A stretch of 34,817 bases of DNA, taken from positions 1-34,817 of the forward strand of contig JALRCU010000035.1 in assembly GCA_023257195.1 (NCBI GenBank). The letters run 5' to 3'. Both the position numbers and the translations under genes were made by a program. Position 1 is the first letter of the stretch; every line of letters starts with the position of its first letter. Of the stretch, positions 34,652 through 34,817 are shown piece after piece. The stretch is from Holophagaceae bacterium. Lineage in GTDB: Bacteria > Acidobacteriota > Holophagae > Holophagales > Holophagaceae. Under the pieces are notes generated by a model. The model did not search any database and was not told the origin of the DNA. It saw only the letters and a list, made by a program, of their open reading frames with translations.

Positions 34652-34817
34652 ATGCCTCTTGCTACTGCTGTTCTATCCCATGATGCTTTGTTAGACAAAG
34701 TATATTCCTCACAGCGTTTATCGATTGATGAAGCGGCTACGCTTTATGACTCTGCAAGTCTGCCAGAACTTAGTCAAGCAGCAACATTCATTCGAAATAA
34801 ACACAATGATCCATCCA
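34652..34817 (+). CDS. Radical SAM enzyme of the MqnC/MqnE/CofH type, 3'-truncated
   Basis: Only the first 55 codons are in the window. ATG at 34652 lies 3 nt after the zinc-ribbon stop. LLDKVYSSQRLSIDEAATLYDSASLPELSQAATFIRN follows the helical N-terminal pattern of the family (kv..gerls.eea..Ly...dl.eLg.lA...r). These enzymes act in the futalosine route to menaquinone (MqnC, MqnE) or in F420 synthesis (CofH). The cysteine motif lies beyond the end, so which one it is cannot be told; menaquinone is likelier for this kind of organism. Confidence 0.6.
   Translation, partial: MPLATAVLSHDALLDKVYSSQRLSIDEAATLYDSASLPELSQAATFIRNKHNDPS

Noticed and set aside
1-34817. Mobile elements, CRISPR arrays, tRNA or rRNA genes
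   Set aside because: I looked for transposase or integrase motifs, regularly spaced repeats and tRNA cloverleaf patterns along both strands and saw none; a tRNA scan could still find something I missed.

Overview
The window is a gene-dense stretch (about 95% coding by eye, moderately AT-rich) of a Gram-negative bacterial chromosome. A TamB-like protein, LptB and a lipoprotein with a lipobox indicate an outer membrane. ALA-to-heme genes of the HemL (C5) type, a class I DhnA-type aldolase, a sigma-70 gene beside dnaG, a PKN-type Ser/Thr kinase, a proteorhodopsin and what looks like the start of a futalosine-pathway menaquinone gene fit a marine, sunlit-water bacterium of deltaproteobacterial grade (Bdellovibrionota- or SAR324-like). 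The phylum is a guess from gene content; no rRNA or tRNA is visible to fix it.

Layout. (1) 1-8689, plus strand: a compact heme operon hemD(partial)-hemB-hemL-hemE-hemN-hemH-hemY followed by dnaX, with gaps from -4 to 27 nt. (2) 8691-18780, minus strand, read from right to left: an OPA-type MFS transporter, dnaG, rpoD, a Ser/Thr kinase with a C-terminal zinc ribbon, tamB and moaD, the last three nearly or actually overlapping. (3) 18902-25040: class I fructose-bisphosphate aldolase, a very small unlisted zinc-ribbon gene on the minus strand, an SCP2-domain protein, a convergent lipoprotein with a GspG-like tail, then udk, a threonine dehydratase-like enzyme, yajQ, a polyprenyl diphosphate synthase and a green-type proteorhodopsin. 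(4) 25147-28839: sucC, a small two-helix membrane protein, sucD, a hotdog thioesterase and a TYW1-like radical SAM protein. (5) 28836-31746, minus strand: phosphohexomutase, coaE and a secreted protein of unknown function. (6) 32006-34817, plus strand: a long LptC/LptA-like protein, lptB, a second tiny zinc-ribbon gene and the first 55 codons of an MqnC/MqnE-like radical SAM enzyme.

How they fit together. The heme cluster takes 5-carbon precursors to protoheme, using an oxygen-independent HemN followed by an apparently oxygen-dependent HemY. The proteorhodopsin should give light-driven proton pumping, but no carotenoid or retinal genes are in view, so its chromophore must come from elsewhere. 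The long-chain prenyl synthase, the possible menaquinone gene, heme synthesis and succinyl-CoA synthetase point to a respiratory metabolism that the pump would supplement. TamB and the Lpt genes serve the outer membrane.

The items most worth a second look are the proteorhodopsin with a hairpin over its ribosome binding site, two unlisted cysteine-rich mini-proteins, a membrane protein wedged between sucC and sucD, the zinc-ribbon kinase between rpoD and tamB, and the long Lpt-like protein. I saw no insertion sequence, CRISPR array, tRNA, rRNA or integrase. No gene-free stretch exceeds 300 bases; the longest is 31747-32005.
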